This document shows, piece by piece, positions 1 through 4,885 of a DNA stretch of 5,124 bases (positions are counted from its first letter, which is position 1; each line of letters begins with the position of its first letter). A program made the position numbers and the translations under genes. Origin of the DNA: RECH01 sp964431105 (lineage in GTDB: Bacteria > Cyanobacteriota > Cyanobacteriia > RECH01); assembly GCA_964431105.1 (NCBI GenBank), contig CAYSIR010000311.1:1-5124 (forward strand). Direction: 5' to 3'. Below the pieces are notes generated by a model that did not search any database, was not told the DNA's origin, and worked only from the letters and a program-made list of their open reading frames with translations.

Positions 1-47
1 TTCTCACAACAACCATTCTCACTTCACAACTCATTTAGGATTGCTAT
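1..47. repeat. Partial copy of a dispersed MITE-like repeat
   Basis: Bases 1-47 match the reverse complement of the left half of the repeat at 2221-2326: TTCTCACAAC is identical, then ACCATT.TCA-like sequence, CAACTCATT, and an AGGATTG end, with an apparent deletion of about a dozen bases. Bases 23-47 also match 2301-2325 directly at about 21 of 25 positions (TCACAA.TCA..TAGGATTG). The copy is probably cut by the window start. It overlaps the 3' end of the cupin gene and supplies its final Ser-Asn-Pro-Lys codons and stop. Confidence 0.55.
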
Positions 48-384
48 AGCTGTATGGCTGCGATAAAGTGAGTAAAAAAGCTAAGTTTTCATTCGCTCGC
101 AAAGCGTGGGGAGCATTAGCAGGCATTACAATCAATACCCCTGCTTCTAGAGGAATATCCTGACCTTCTAGCGTCAACACGCCTTTGCCTTCTAGCCCTT
201 GCACTACGGCATGGCGGGTGGAAGTATGCTCAGAAATTTCAGTGTCAGTAGCTAGGCAGAATAAAGTAAGCTCGCAGGTATTAGCCTTCAAAAGCACTTT
301 ACTCAAAACTCCCTTTTGGGGATATTCAATATGCTCTTGTAGATGAGTGAAAGTAGGTTGTAGCGGTAAAATTGCGTTAGCCAT
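31..384 (-). CDS. Small single-domain cupin protein
   Basis: This 117-residue protein is a single cupin beta-barrel, probably cytoplasmic, with no signal peptide or membrane segment. The substrate is unknown; small cupins may bind a metal and act as dioxygenases, isomerases or ligand sensors. Cupin motif 1 is visible around residues 50-71 (ISEHTSTRHAVVQGLEGKG, with His53 and His58). Motif 2 is around residues 79-94 (LEAGVLIVMPANAPHA, with His93). These histidines are the candidate metal ligands; the usual HxH spacing of motif 1 is altered. I chose the ATG at 384 because GAGG lies 5 nt upstream (390-393); an in-frame ATG at 417 would add 11 residues without such support. The gene lies 134 bp downstream of the methyltransferase on the same strand, so co-transcription is likely. 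Its last codons and TGA stop lie inside a repeat shared with 2221-2326, so the C-terminus may have been reshaped by insertion. The fold is fairly sure; the function is unknown. Confidence 0.85.
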   Translation of the reverse strand: MANAILPLQPTFTHLQEHIEYPQKGVLSKVLLKANTCELTLFCLATDTEISEHTSTRHAVVQGLEGKGVLTLEGQDIPLEAGVLIVMPANAPHALRANENLAFLLTLSQPYSYSNPK

Positions 385-496
385 CTTGACCTCAAAGGGT
401 GAAAAAGAATAAAACAAATATCCTGACGTTGGGGCGAAACTACGATCGCAAAGCTGAACAGCAATGACCCCCCACAGAATTCAGTATAGACATGGG

Positions 497-527
497 TCGG
501 CTGATGAGTAGCCCGCTCCTAAGCCGA
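497..527 (-). terminator. Weak hairpin at the methyltransferase stop
   Basis: TCGGCT at 497-502 and AGCCGA at 522-527 form 6-bp arms across the methyltransferase stop codon. An inner GAG/CTC pairing is separated from them by a small internal loop. No U-tract follows on the minus strand, so this is at best a weak or partial terminator, or an mRNA end-stabilising hairpin, between methyltransferase and cupin. It could be chance. Confidence 0.2.
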
Positions 528-1301
528 TTTCTCTGCCCGAAAAATAATGTAGCCCAGGTCGTGACGGTAAGTTGTAAACACTTGGCGCATATCTAGCACC
601 CGGTGCCGCATCTCAGGGTGGATAAGCAGATTCCAGCCCAGCTTGAGCAGGGTGCCGAGTCCTTCTTCTTGGGCAATGCGTTGCGGATTGAGCAAGGCCA
701 TCGGGCCAGTCTGCTGCTGTTGTACGGTGAGGCTTGCTTGTTGACAGGCCGCTATCCACCCAGTCGGATCAAGGGGCTGAGCATTTACGCGGATTGTAGT
801 CGCCAGAGCGCGATCAATGGCTTCTCGCTGCGCTCCCTGGGCAATCATTTCATGGCTCAGGTATTGCCCACCGGGTTTGAGGCGATCGCTCACCCCCTGC
901 AAAATTTTGTGTTTTCCTGGTGCAGACTGCATCGTCAGAATAGCCTCGCCCAACACATAGTCAAACTGTTCAGGAATCGTATCCAGGTGAAAAATATCGC
1001 CCTCGCGGATATCCACCTGATCACTCAGCCCCGCCGCTGCTACGTTAGCGCGGGCACGAACAACGCTGTCCGGATTTTTTTCGACACCGACGACCTTGAC
1101 CCCATACCGCTGGGCTAGGGCGATCGCACTGTAGCCAAAACTAGCGGCTAGTTCCAGAACCACGTCGCCGGGTTGAAAATTGACCCAGGTAAATAAAGTT
1201 TCAGTAGGGGCGAGACCACCGGGGCGCAAAGTTTTCTTACCCGCTGCTGCTAATACTTGATGCCCAGGAGCGGTTTTGAAGTTGAGGGGAGTCGTAGACA
1301 T
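519..1301 (-). CDS. Class I SAM-dependent methyltransferase
   Basis: This 260-residue protein is a predicted cytoplasmic Rossmann-fold methyltransferase using S-adenosylmethionine; the acceptor is unknown. Motif I is at about residues 47-58 (VVLELAASFGYS), the strand-2 acidic residue is Glu74 in VVGVEKN, the GDIFHL segment follows at 101-106, the motif IV region is FDYVLGEAIL (113-122) and the post-motif LKPGGQYL is at 141-148. The glycine-rich loop is atypical: Ala-Ala-Ser replaces the first glycines of the usual GxGxG. The N-terminus carries a TLRPGG segment near residues 24-29. I chose the ATG at 1301 because GGTAAAGG lies just upstream and conserved-looking sequence starts there. The longer frame to 1385 adds 28 residues and would use up the divergent promoter region. 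The cupin lies downstream on the same strand and a Crp/Fnr-type gene diverges upstream, suggesting a regulator-target pair. Small-molecule methylation is possible but unproven. Confidence 0.87.
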   Translation of the reverse strand: MSTTPLNFKTAPGHQVLAAAGKKTLRPGGLAPTETLFTWVNFQPGDVVLELAASFGYSAIALAQRYGVKVVGVEKNPDSVVRARANVAAAGLSDQVDIREGDIFHLDTIPEQFDYVLGEAILTMQSAPGKHKILQGVSDRLKPGGQYLSHEMIAQGAQREAIDRALATTIRVNAQPLDPTGWIAACQQASLTVQQQQTGPMALLNPQRIAQEEGLGTLLKLGWNLLIHPEMRHRVLDMRQVFTTYRHDLGYIIFRAEKSA

Positions 1302-1353
1302 TGCCTTTACCAAAGAAGTATTACGTTCACTTTGGCAGAGCGATGCGATCGCA

Positions 1354-1478
1354 ACTATGACATAGCTCATAGTCCATTGAGGCAATCAAGCCATCAATGC
1401 CTCAAACGCTGGCTTTAAGAGGAATAGGACTATTCAACAGTCCATCAACCTTTTTATTGAGAATTGTTATAGTTACAA
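1354..1478. promoter_or_regulatory. Divergent promoter region with multiple dyads
   Basis: The region between the methyltransferase start (1301) and the regulator start (1511) carries four inverted repeats. ACTATG/CATAGT is at 1354-1373 with an 8-nt spacer and contains the overlapping palindrome CTATGACATAG (1355-1365). TTGAGGCA/TGCCTCAA is at 1377-1405 with a 13-nt spacer. GGACT/AGTCC is at 1427-1443 with a 7-nt spacer. TTGTTATAGTTACAA is at 1464-1478 with arms TTGT/ACAA. The last overlaps TATAGT (1468-1473), a possible -10 box for the regulator that would place transcription start near 1480. Crp/Fnr proteins bind dyads of 14-22 bp, so one or more could be its autoregulatory operator. None matches the FNR consensus TTGAT-N4-ATCAA exactly. 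The dyads are seen; their use is inferred. Confidence 0.35.
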
Positions 1479-1510
1479 ACATTCATATGCTGGACATACA
1501 CAACCGACCC

Positions 1511-2212
1511 ATGCCTGTTGACGTTGACAAAATCCGAGAAATCCGCTTCTTCAAAGGCTTAGATTCCTCGTTGCTAGAGCATTTTTCTAAGCATAGCTGC
1601 CTGCAAACCTACGATACTGATGAAACTATTTTTCAGGAAGGCGACACTTTGCCCGCCTGCCTTCATCTACTGGTGGCCGGGTCACTGCGGATTACTCGGA
1701 TGGCTAACACAGGTAAAGAAACTATCCTGCGACTGCTGTGGGCAGATGCCATCTTTGCCGCCCCTGCCGTGTTTGGCGATGGTCTAGCTCCCGCTACCGC
1801 TACCGCGATGGAGCCGATTCAAGTACTGACCATCCAGCGAGAGGCATTACTAGATGGCTTTCGGCAAGATCCAGAGCTAGCGCTACACCTACTAATCATC
1901 TTTAACCAGCGGTTGCAGCATCTCCATAACCGCGTGCATGGGCTGGTTTCAGAACGGGCAATTGTTCGCTTGATTCACTACTTGGAGTATGCTGCGGCCA
2001 GTGCTGGTACTGAGCAAGTGCCTGAAGGCGAACAGTTGCGATCGCGCCTCACCTACTATCAAATTGCTCGCAGCATCGGCATTACCTATGAAGAATGTGT
2101 ACGCCTTTTCAAAAAGCTTAAAGGTAAAGTTGTCTATGAGCGAGGTGGCAAAATTACCCTTCTAATGTCTACCGAGCAATTCCACAAGATTCTTAATCAC
2201 CCAATCGATTAG
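1511..2212 (+). CDS. Crp/Fnr-family transcriptional regulator
   Basis: This 233-residue DNA-binding regulator has the usual length for the family. The N-terminal cyclic-nucleotide-binding-like barrel covers about residues 10-120 (FQEGDTLPACLHLLVAGSLRI, 41-61, is the barrel core). The long dimer helix spans about 122-147. The C-terminal winged helix-turn-helix is at 180-216 (LTYYQIARSIGITYEECVRLF). The phosphate-binding cassette is degenerate: the usual Arg-Ser/Thr before the last strands is replaced in GLAPATATAMEP (91-102), so cAMP binding is unlikely. Only three cysteines exist (30, 50, 196), too few and wrongly placed for an FNR-type [4Fe-4S] cluster. The signal is therefore unknown; haem or another effector is possible. 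The start is uncertain: in-frame ATGs at 1397, 1487 and 1511 all lack a clear Shine-Dalgarno. I prefer 1511 because family-like sequence begins there and a possible -10 lies at 1468-1473. Divergent from the methyltransferase, its probable target. Confidence 0.88.
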   Translation: MPVDVDKIREIRFFKGLDSSLLEHFSKHSCLQTYDTDETIFQEGDTLPACLHLLVAGSLRITRMANTGKETILRLLWADAIFAAPAVFGDGLAPATATAMEPIQVLTIQREALLDGFRQDPELALHLLIIFNQRLQHLHNRVHGLVSERAIVRLIHYLEYAAASAGTEQVPEGEQLRSRLTYYQIARSIGITYEECVRLFKKLKGKVVYERGGKITLLMSTEQFHKILNHPID

Positions 2213-2220
2213 CCTTTAAT

Positions 2221-2326
2221 AATACCCAATCCTGGTTGGGGGCATCAATGAGTTGCACATGAAAATGGGTGTTGTGAGAAAGAATCCACAGGACTCTTTC
2301 TCACAATTCAAATAGGATTGCCATAT
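2221..2326. repeat. MITE-like repeat with strong central hairpin
   Basis: This element lies between the convergent 3' ends of the regulator and the linker gene. Near its edges CAATCCT (2227-2233) and AGGATTG (2314-2320) form inverted repeats, extended loosely by ATA on each side. Inside is a 16-bp stem with a single A/C mismatch and a 3-nt loop: TTGTGAGAAAGAATCC (2272-2287) against GGACTCTTTCTCACAA (2291-2306). A smaller CCCAA/TTGGG hairpin is at 2225-2240. There is no coding capacity. A second, partial copy sits at 1-47. Structure and recurrence suggest a non-autonomous miniature element. The big hairpin has no U-tract, yet could still end or protect both converging transcripts. Confidence 0.6.
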
Positions 2327-2338
2327 CACCGGATGCAG

Positions 2339-3070
2339 CTAGTGAGCTTGTCGTTTCCGAAGCGACGCCACCAGTTTTTCAGCATCCTGTGCATCAATTC
2401 CGTGCAGCAAATCTAGCAGTTCCTGTTGGAGCTGATCTTCTTGGGTTACTTCCGGAGCAGATACGGCTTCAGGATGGTAGTTGTGGAGCGCTGGATTTTC
2501 GCCCTCAATGTTCATACATACACCGCCTTCGCAGTTCAGACCAAGCTGATGCCAGTACAGCGTCGGCAATGTCCGTCCTCGCTGGGCGATGTGTTCGTGG
2601 TTCAGAATATCTGACTCTAGATAAGCTTTCGGTGATTCGTAGAACGTCATTGTGCGGGCATAGGGAACCGTAAAGCATCCGAAGACTTTACGATATTCTT
2701 CTGAATCCAAAATAGCGGTAATGAGTTGGTGAACTCCTTGCTTCATCAGGATGTCGCAATAGTGACGAATCTCATCTTGGTTGAGGGGCGCTCGACCCAT
2801 GAAATGCTTGAAGCACAGTTCTAGGAACTTTAGGTTAGCCGAATTATAGTAGAACGAATCCAGGTATATTTTGGAATGACCTAGCTCTTTCAAAAATCGG
2901 CGAACGCCAATCTTGTCGGATAAGAAATTTCGTTCTGCCTTGGCAAGGGCTTTGCGTTCAAATTTGTAGGGCACCCGCTCTAGGACTTGACGATAAATTT
3001 GGTTTAGCGCCATTTCGCGCTCTTCACGAGTTGACTTGCGGCTGACGGTGACTGGTTTAAACCCGTCCAT
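2339..3070 (-). CDS. Stand-alone phycobilisome linker-domain protein
   Basis: This 243-residue protein has one phycobilisome linker domain (PF00427 type) at about residues 20-140. Linker domains sit inside phycobiliprotein hexamers or join rods and core on the cytoplasmic face of thylakoids. Family signatures include IYRQVLERVPYKFER (25-39), the FLKELGHSKIYLDSFY stretch (59-74), KFLELCFKHFMGRAP (81-95) and the closing SEEYRKVFGCFTVPYAR (123-139), where most linkers have FGD.xVPY.R. The tail (about 140-243) has a C-x4-C pair (Cys180, Cys185) and ends in a charged, probably helical segment. Five cysteines in all (86, 105, 132, 180, 185) is a lot for a linker. Start at 3070 is well supported: GGAGG lies 7 nt upstream (3078-3082). 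It is shorter than ApcE and lacks the CpcG-like N-terminus I would expect, so no symbol is given. The phycobiliprotein-like gene lies 412 bp upstream on the same strand. Confidence 0.88.
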   Translation of the reverse strand: MDGFKPVTVSRKSTREEREMALNQIYRQVLERVPYKFERKALAKAERNFLSDKIGVRRFLKELGHSKIYLDSFYYNSANLKFLELCFKHFMGRAPLNQDEIRHYCDILMKQGVHQLITAILDSEEYRKVFGCFTVPYARTMTFYESPKAYLESDILNHEHIAQRGRTLPTLYWHQLGLNCEGGVCMNIEGENPALHNYHPEAVSAPEVTQEDQLQQELLDLLHGIDAQDAEKLVASLRKRQAH

Positions 3071-3135
3071 GATGAATCCTCCGACAATACGGTTATTGGT
3101 GAGAGACGATCGCATCTTGCTGAGTTCAGTTGGCG

Positions 3136-3156
3136 TAGGAAAACACCGTTTTCCTA
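3136..3156. promoter_or_regulatory. Perfect 9-bp hairpin upstream of the linker gene
   Basis: TAGGAAAAC (3136-3144) and GTTTTCCTA (3148-3156) are perfect inverted repeats around a 3-nt loop, 66-86 nt upstream of the linker start. No U-run follows on either strand, so an intrinsic terminator is unlikely. It may be a protein operator or a 5'-leader hairpin that stabilises or regulates the linker mRNA. Confidence 0.4.
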
Positions 3157-3189
3157 GTTCTGCGATGCGTCGAATACGATAAAACTAAA

Positions 3190-3217
3190 ACCTGATGCAC
3201 CGATTCAGGTGATCGGT
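3190..3217. promoter_or_regulatory. Overlapping, mutually exclusive inverted repeats
   Basis: ACCTGA (3190-3195) pairs with TCAGGT (3205-3210), while ACCGAT (3199-3204) pairs with ATCGGT (3212-3217). The two hairpins interleave and cannot form together. The site is 120-147 nt upstream of the linker start and could be paired operators or a leader with alternative folds. The arms are short (6 bp), so chance is not excluded. Confidence 0.25.
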
Positions 3218-3437
3218 AGACTAGAGCGATCGCCCTTCTTCGCATCGGGTCAGCACTATCATTACCATCCCCGATGATTGTCTACTGGCAGATAATTCCC
3301 TCAGTGCAGATGCTAAGGACGCCCAGCGCATCACTCAATCAAGATAACCAAGCTTTTGCGGATAGCACTGAGCTATTTCCTTAGACGGCGGCAGGTTTAG
3401 ATAACTTGTAAGTATGCTCTGCCGGTTGCCACCGCTT

Positions 3438-3476
3438 CTACAGTCTTTTAACTACAGTCTTGTAACTACAGTCTTG
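3438..3476. repeat. 14-bp tandem repeat, about 2.8 copies
   Basis: Units CTACAGTCTTTTAA (3438-3451), CTACAGTCTTGTAA (3452-3465) and CTACAGTCTTG (3466-3476) follow each other with one substitution. The last unit runs into a HIP1 octamer (3476-3483) whose final base is part of the phycobiliprotein-like stop codon. On the minus strand the unit reads TTACAAGACTGTAG. It might be an array of binding sites for a response regulator, or a slippage-derived repeat. GTTACAAG resembles half of the RpaB HLR1 site, but the 14-bp period does not fit HLR1 spacing. Confidence 0.7.
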
Positions 3477-3482
3477 CGATCG

Positions 3483-3956
3483 CTATGCATGACCTTGAAG
3501 CGTTGCAACTACATTATCTAAATATGGACGCACCAAATCAGCTTCAGATGCGGGCAACGCCCCATTGATGACCTCTTGCATATAGCGATAGGCAGTTGCA
3601 CAGTGATTAGTACGGCGATACGCCAACAAAATCGTATCGAGCCACGCTATCATTTGCTCTCTAAAAAATTCTTCGTCATCCCGCAACACCGACAGGGCAA
3701 TATAGCGCAGCGTTTCCATCATGTCATACTGACAGCGTTTGCCGTGCCGTTTGATGATATCTGGATGCGCTTGGGCCATTTTCTGCAACGATTGCAGCAC
3801 AATCTTAGAACTAGCGTTGTGCAAATGTTCGTAGGCGCTGACCCGATTTTGGTAGCTCTGGAGGTAATGTTCAAGGGGAGCAAGACCCATGGCATCAAGG
3901 TAGCTACCGTCAGCGTCAATGATATTTTTCTCGATGGTGTGATTGATGGCGTACAT
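3483..3956 (-). CDS. Orphan phycobiliprotein-like (phycobilisome-family) protein
   Basis: This 157-residue protein has the length and helical layout of an allophycocyanin-type subunit (PF00502, globin-like fold). The N-terminal DADGSYLDAMGLAPLEHY (14-31) parallels the NADxxYLD start of phycobiliproteins. A helical stretch ending in AHPDIIKRHG (63-72) follows, then CQYDMMETLRYIALSVL (75-91), matching the ACIRDLDYYLRYATYAML region of ApcF by hand alignment. There Cys75 and Asp78 fall on the chromophore-binding Cys and its Asp partner, while the usual Arg between them is Tyr77. It may therefore carry a bilin in an altered pocket, or be an unpigmented assembly or stress protein. A second cysteine is at 119. 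It ends in LVRPYLDNVVATL. The ATG at 3956 has no clear Shine-Dalgarno. It is not one of the standard apc/cpc genes I recognise and has no alpha/beta partner here; the linker gene downstream is a plausible partner. Confidence 0.78.
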   Translation of the reverse strand: MYAINHTIEKNIIDADGSYLDAMGLAPLEHYLQSYQNRVSAYEHLHNASSKIVLQSLQKMAQAHPDIIKRHGKRCQYDMMETLRYIALSVLRDDEEFFREQMIAWLDTILLAYRRTNHCATAYRYMQEVINGALPASEADLVRPYLDNVVATLQGHA

Positions 3957-4033
3957 AACAACTTGGGTGTAAAGGTCTAACGTGATGAATGGGTAAATGC
4001 AGGCGGATGCAGCGACGGGGAAGAATCTAGCAG

Positions 4034-4049
4034 TGATGCGATCGCATCA
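4034..4049. promoter_or_regulatory. 16-bp perfect palindrome centred on HIP1
   Basis: TGATGCGATCGCATCA is a perfect 16-bp palindrome that extends the HIP1 octamer by four bases on each side. It lies 78-93 bp upstream of the phycobiliprotein-like start, where an operator would be plausible. HIP1 flanks are often partly symmetric, so it may simply be an extended HIP1 site. Confidence 0.35.
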
Positions 4050-4199
4050 GTTATCGTATCTGTTGTGCTGTGAATGAGTCGCGTGCCAAACTTATTTCCA
4101 AAAAATGCAATCACAATGCATTAAACCCTAAGCGATCGGCACTGAAGCAGACTCAAGCGGGGATGAGAGGTGGTAGACTTTAATATCGCTCGCCGTTGA

Positions 4200-4327
4200 G
4201 GGAGCAGGAAGCCGTCCCGACTATCTGTAGGGTGGATAGCATCTACGATTCTGGAAACCCAGTACAGTAGATTTAGACTGGACAGATCCGGTCATCCCCA
4301 GGGGGTAGAAGCCGTTGCCCTATCCCC
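4200..4327 (+). ncRNA. Candidate structured RNA (strand uncertain)
   Basis: Several helices follow one another: GGGA/TCCC (4200-4218), CTATC/GATAG (4221-4239), then ATCTAC (4241-4246) with GTAGAT (4267-4272) enclosing CTGG-AAAC-CCAG (4251-4262), and GGGGGTAG (4301-4308) with CTATCCCC (4320-4327). The last helix needs one G-U pair if read as plus-strand RNA, a weak hint for the strand. It does not match RNase P RNA, tmRNA or a riboswitch that I can recognise. No promoter or terminator is evident. Confidence 0.25.
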
Positions 4328-4807
4328 AGTTGCAATCGGTAGTGGGTAATGGCGTTTTGCTGGGAGGTGAGGAACGAAATGGCCCAAGGGGGTAGCCGTT
4401 TGGTTGGTGGTAGGGGCTGCACCGGTCAGCGATGGCGCGGGGCGATCGCCGGCCGTCCGGTTTTGACGCTAACCGCCCATGAATCTTGACGATGAACCTG
4501 CAATGGATCTGCGATGGAGCGACGGGATGGAAGTAGTGCAGCCGTTGGGTTTTGGTGAAGCACAAGGCGAGTGAGCTGACTGAGATGGTGAACTAGGTTT
4601 TTCAGGAATTCGTCTCACCCATTTCGTCAATCGTCACAGGTCATTCAAGACGGCTGTGAACCGAACTCGATGCGTCTGGTATCGCCTCGCCTATTCTCAG
4701 ATTGCCCTATGGAATACCGTGAATGACAAATTTGATGTATTTCTCAACACTTGATCAGCTTTGTAACAGTTATGTGATGAAGCTGTCAGATGCGATCGCT
4801 GTAAAAC

Positions 4808-4833
4808 CTTGAAAAATCGTGACTTTTATCAAG
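4808..4833. promoter_or_regulatory. Possible operator upstream of the antitoxin-like gene
   Basis: CTTGAAAAA and TTTTATCAAG form an imperfect inverted repeat: 9 pairs, one extra A at 4828, and a 7-nt spacer. It lies about 53 bp upstream of the antitoxin start. Ribbon-helix-helix antitoxins usually repress their own operon by binding such dyads. The placement fits, but no clear -35/-10 pair is seen and the assignment is tentative. Confidence 0.3.
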
Positions 4834-4885
4834 AAAGTTATCGAGTTAGTTACAAATTTTGATGAATTGTTCGTTACGGAAATCG

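Larger units (their letters stand above)
3071..3482. other. 412-bp non-coding gap between the two phycobilisome-family genes
   Basis: No convincing gene is seen on either strand. Besides the hairpin at 3136-3156, the nested dyads at 3190-3217 and the tandem repeat at 3438-3476, it holds CATCGGG (3243-3249) / CCCGATG (3270-3276), CGGCAG (3389-3394) / CTGCCG (3419-3424) and a HIP1 site at 3226-3233. A gap this long in a same-strand pair suggests that the linker has its own promoter or a long structured leader; no clear -35/-10 pair is visible. Confidence 0.5.
3957..4885. other. Long intergenic region without a convincing gene
   Basis: No reading frame here looks like a protein I recognise. The left part (to about 4130) should hold the promoter of the phycobiliprotein-like gene on the minus strand. 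The middle (about 4190-4560) is GC-rich with several stems (see 4200-4327). The right part is more AT-rich and leads into the antitoxin gene. HIP1 sites are at 4038, 4442 and 4792. A 36-codon frame at 4379-4489 has a good Shine-Dalgarno-like sequence but a Gly/Arg-rich product without visible family features. Region boundaries are approximate. Confidence 0.5.

Noticed and set aside
603..1118. 171-codon plus-strand frame inside the methyltransferase gene
   Set aside because: It is antisense to a well-supported methyltransferase and its product shows no family features.
1377..1389. TTGAGGCAATCAA as an FNR box
   Set aside because: Half-sites are TTGA-N5-TCAA rather than TTGA-N6-TCAA, one base short of the consensus spacing.
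3438..3476. Tandem repeat as a CRISPR array or RpaB HLR1 site
   Set aside because: There are no spacers between the units, and the 14-bp period does not fit HLR1 (8-bp repeats 2 nt apart).
3576..3980. 134-codon plus-strand frame antisense to the phycobiliprotein-like gene
   Set aside because: The opposite strand has clear phycobilisome-family similarity; this frame has none.
4491..4556. GGAAGTAG segment recalling the glutamine (glnA) riboswitch core
   Set aside because: The required upstream CGTTCA-type partner and pairing are missing, and no glutamine-related gene follows.
4320..4565. 81-codon minus-strand frame
   Set aside because: Composition is low-complexity and Pro/Ser/Arg-rich, as expected for chance frames in GC-rich DNA; no ribosome-binding site or motif is seen.
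4584..4754. 56-codon open plus-strand stretch (includes WYRLAYSQIALWN) that could be a decayed gene
   Set aside because: It has no good start, no recognised family, and is short enough to be chance.
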